DNA of 64,000 nucleotides from positions 1,674,001 to 1,738,000 of the forward strand of contig NZ_CP102770.1 in the NCBI RefSeq assembly GCF_038561935.1. Reading direction: 5' to 3'. Shown one piece after another: positions 61,330 to 64,000 of the stretch. The notes beneath the pieces were generated by a model that saw only the letters and a list, made by a program, of their open reading frames with translations, was not told where the DNA came from and did no database searches. The position numbers and the translations under genes were made by a program. The stretch is from Myxococcus stipitatus. GTDB taxonomy: Bacteria; Myxococcota; Myxococcia; Myxococcales; Myxococcaceae. Position 1 is the first letter of the stretch, and each line of letters opens with the position of its first letter.

Positions 61330-61340
61330 ACCTCCGCCGC

Positions 61341-62738
61341 ATGACAGCTCTGTCGGCGGTGGTGTTGTGTGCGGGCAAGGGCACGCGGATGAAGTCGAAG
61401 AAGGCCAAGGTCCTTCACGCCATCCTCGGAAAGCCCCTGTGCGCCTATCCCCTCAAGCGAGCGCTCGAGCTCGGTGCCACGTCGGTGGTACCGGTGGTGG
61501 GCCATCAAGCGGAGGACGTGGAGAAGGAGCTGCGCGCCCTGTTTCCGCAGGCGCCGCTGCGCTTCGCGCTCCAGCGTGAGCAGCGGGGGACGGCGGACGC
61601 CGTGCGCTCCGCGGAAGAGGCCCTGAAGGGGTTCTCCGGCCGGGTGCTCATCCTCTACGGAGACGTGCCGCTCCTGCGCCGCGAGACGCTGGCGGGCCTG
61701 CTGGCCGCGCACGACGCGTCCGGCGGGGTGCTGGCGATGGTGACCACCGTGCTGGCGGACCCCACGGGCTACGGCCGCGTGCTGCGTGAGAACGGCCGCG
61801 TGGTGCGCGTGGTGGAGCAGAAGGACGCGACGGCCGAGCAGCGCGCGGTGCGCGAGTGCAACGCGGGCATCTACTCCGTCGACGCGGCCTTCCTCTGGAA
61901 GGCCCTGGCGGAAATCAAACCCAACAATGCGCAGGGTGAGTACTACCTGACGGACCTGGTGGAGCTGGCCGCGAAGCAGGGCGACGTCGCCAGCGTGGAG
62001 GTGGACGCCACGGAGACCGCCGGGGTCAACGACAAGGTGGAGCTGGCCGCGCGGGCGCGCGTGCTCCAGCGGCGCATCAACGAAGCGCACATGCGCGCGG
62101 GCGTGACGTTCGTGGACCCGGACACGGCCTATGTCGATGAGGACGTGGTCGTCGGCGCCGACACGGAAGTGGGCCCAGGTGTGACGCTGATGTCAGGGTC
62201 CGTCATCGGTCAGGACGTCGTCATCGGCCAGGGCTGCGTGGTGAGCGCCTCCACCGTGGCGGATGGCGCCGTGCTCAAGCCCTACTCCGTGCTGGAGGAG
62301 GCGCGGGTGGGCGTGCGGAACGTCATTGGCCCGTTTGCCCGCCTGCGTCCGGGCACGGAGCTGGCCGAGGATGTGCATCTCGGCAACTTCGTGGAGACGA
62401 AGAAGGCTGTCATCGGCAAGGGCACCAAGGCCAACCACCTGACGTACCTAGGGGACGCGAAGATTGGCGCCGGCTGCAACGTGGGCGCGGGCACCATCAC
62501 CTGTAACTATGACGGGGTGAACAAGAGCCTCACGGAGCTGGGGGACGGGGTCTTCATCGGCTCCGACACACAGCTGGTGGCTCCGGTGAAGGTGGGGGAC
62601 GGCGCGTACGTGGGGGCGGGAACGACGGTGACCAAGAATGTGCCTCCCGGGAGCCTCGCTGTGTCTCGTGCGCCACAGGTGACGAAGGAAGGCTGGGTGG
62701 CCGCGAAGAAGGCGCGCCGCACCGCGAAGGGCGCCTGA
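61341..62738 (+). CDS. glmU: Bifunctional GlcNAc-1-phosphate uridyltransferase / glucosamine-1-phosphate acetyltransferase
   Basis: 465 residues, normal length. The N-terminal uridyltransferase has the motif [18 protein letters not shown], then QRGTADAV and LYGDVPLL. The C-terminal left-handed beta-helix (hexapeptide repeats from about 250: [50 protein letters not shown]) carries the acetyltransferase. It makes UDP-GlcNAc for peptidoglycan and LPS. glmS follows 110 bases later, giving consecutive pathway enzymes. Confidence 0.97.
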   Translation: MTALSAVVLCAGKGTRMKSKKAKVLHAILGKPLCAYPLKRALELGATSVVPVVGHQAEDVEKELRALFPQAPLRFALQREQRGTADAVRSAEEALKGFSGRVLILYGDVPLLRRETLAGLLAAHDASGGVLAMVTTVLADPTGYGRVLRENGRVVRVVEQKDATAEQRAVRECNAGIYSVDAAFLWKALAEIKPNNAQGEYYLTDLVELAAKQGDVASVEVDATETAGVNDKVELAARARVLQRRINEAHMRAGVTFVDPDTAYVDEDVVVGADTEVGPGVTLMSGSVIGQDVVIGQGCVVSASTVADGAVLKPYSVLEEARVGVRNVIGPFARLRPGTELAEDVHLGNFVETKKAVIGKGTKANHLTYLGDAKIGAGCNVGAGTITCNYDGVNKSLTELGDGVFIGSDTQLVAPVKVGDGAYVGAGTTVTKNVPPGSLAVSRAPQVTKEGWVAAKKARRTAKGA

Positions 62739-62848
62739 GCTTCGGCGTGGCTATTGCTTGGGGGGCGGCCAGACAGGCGCCCTCCAGAGATTGAAGAGTA
62801 TCCCTCGGTTTGCTCCGGCGGGCGTGGGCGTGAGAGAGAGGTCAGACT

Positions 62849-64000
<1,152 letters not shown>

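Noticed and set aside
61295..61330. GGTTCGATTCC string resembling a tRNA T-arm
   Set aside because: The flanking bases do not form a 5-bp T stem and no acceptor, D or anticodon stem could be built upstream; it lies inside the 68-codon frame.
62739..62848. glmS riboswitch/ribozyme in the glmU-glmS gap
   Set aside because: The gap is only 110 bases and lacks the conserved glmS ribozyme core; this element is mainly from Gram-positive bacteria.

Overview
The window is a high-GC chromosomal segment, densely packed on both strands. It most resembles a member of the Myxococcaceae (Myxococcus, Corallococcus or Pyxidicoccus type). The reasons are: strong G/C bias at third codon positions; many lipoproteins with Asp/Pro/Gly-rich linkers after the lipobox; an FHA-domain sigma-54 activator; tandem von Willebrand A (VWA) proteins with thrombospondin type 3 calcium repeats; and a PilY1/minor-pilin operon. 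I saw no rRNA, tRNA, CRISPR array, insertion sequence, phage gene or recognisable defence cassette. The segment reads as ordinary core and lineage-specific chromosome. Species is not determined.

Layout. 1-13.0 kb: envelope lipoproteins. Two translationally coupled VWA/TSP3 proteins (the first cut by the window edge) are followed by a large modular lipoprotein, two small divergent lipoproteins, a GMC oxidoreductase with its Tat-exported small subunit, two more lipoproteins, a DUF3332-type protein and an M15 peptidase. 13.0-24.2 kb: an FHA-type sigma-54 activator, a double-domain amidohydrolase lipoprotein, a beta-propeller lipoprotein, a methyltransferase, and a PhoB/histidine-kinase pair divergent from a beta-propeller/dihaem cytochrome lipoprotein. 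24.2-40.5 kb: a barrel-like exported protein, gpsA, an MFS exporter, a membrane-anchored winged-helix protein, hflX, proB, two WYL regulators with an FHA membrane protein, a cardiolipin-synthase-like enzyme and aconitase. 40.5-48 kb: an HD hydrolase, a four-gene minor-pilin/pilY1 operon and an ArfB-like ribosome-rescue hydrolase. 48-64 kb: yceI, pirin, a VWA secreted protein, an ABC exporter pair, a CheY-like protein, small conserved proteins, an M3 peptidase lipoprotein, a TatD-type hydrolase, gamma-glutamyltransferase, then glmU and the start of glmS, which together make UDP-GlcNAc for the cell wall.

Gene organisation. Many neighbours are coupled by 4-base ATGA/GTGA overlaps: VWA pair, GMC pair, HK/RR, WYL pair, all minor-pilin junctions and the ABC pair. 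Several convergent junctions carry long GC-rich perfect hairpins. Where the start could not be taken from the longest open frame I moved it to a codon with a ribosome binding site, a signal peptide or a 4-base overlap. The points most worth a second look are: the minor-pilin operon without a FimU gene and with a calcium-type loop in its PilX-like pilin; the coupled VWA/TSP3 surface cluster; an HflX with an N-terminal extension carrying a JAMM-like motif; a tandem amidohydrolase whose second half has lost its metal ligands; a pirin with a possible alternative exported form; and a short gene just upstream of glmU.
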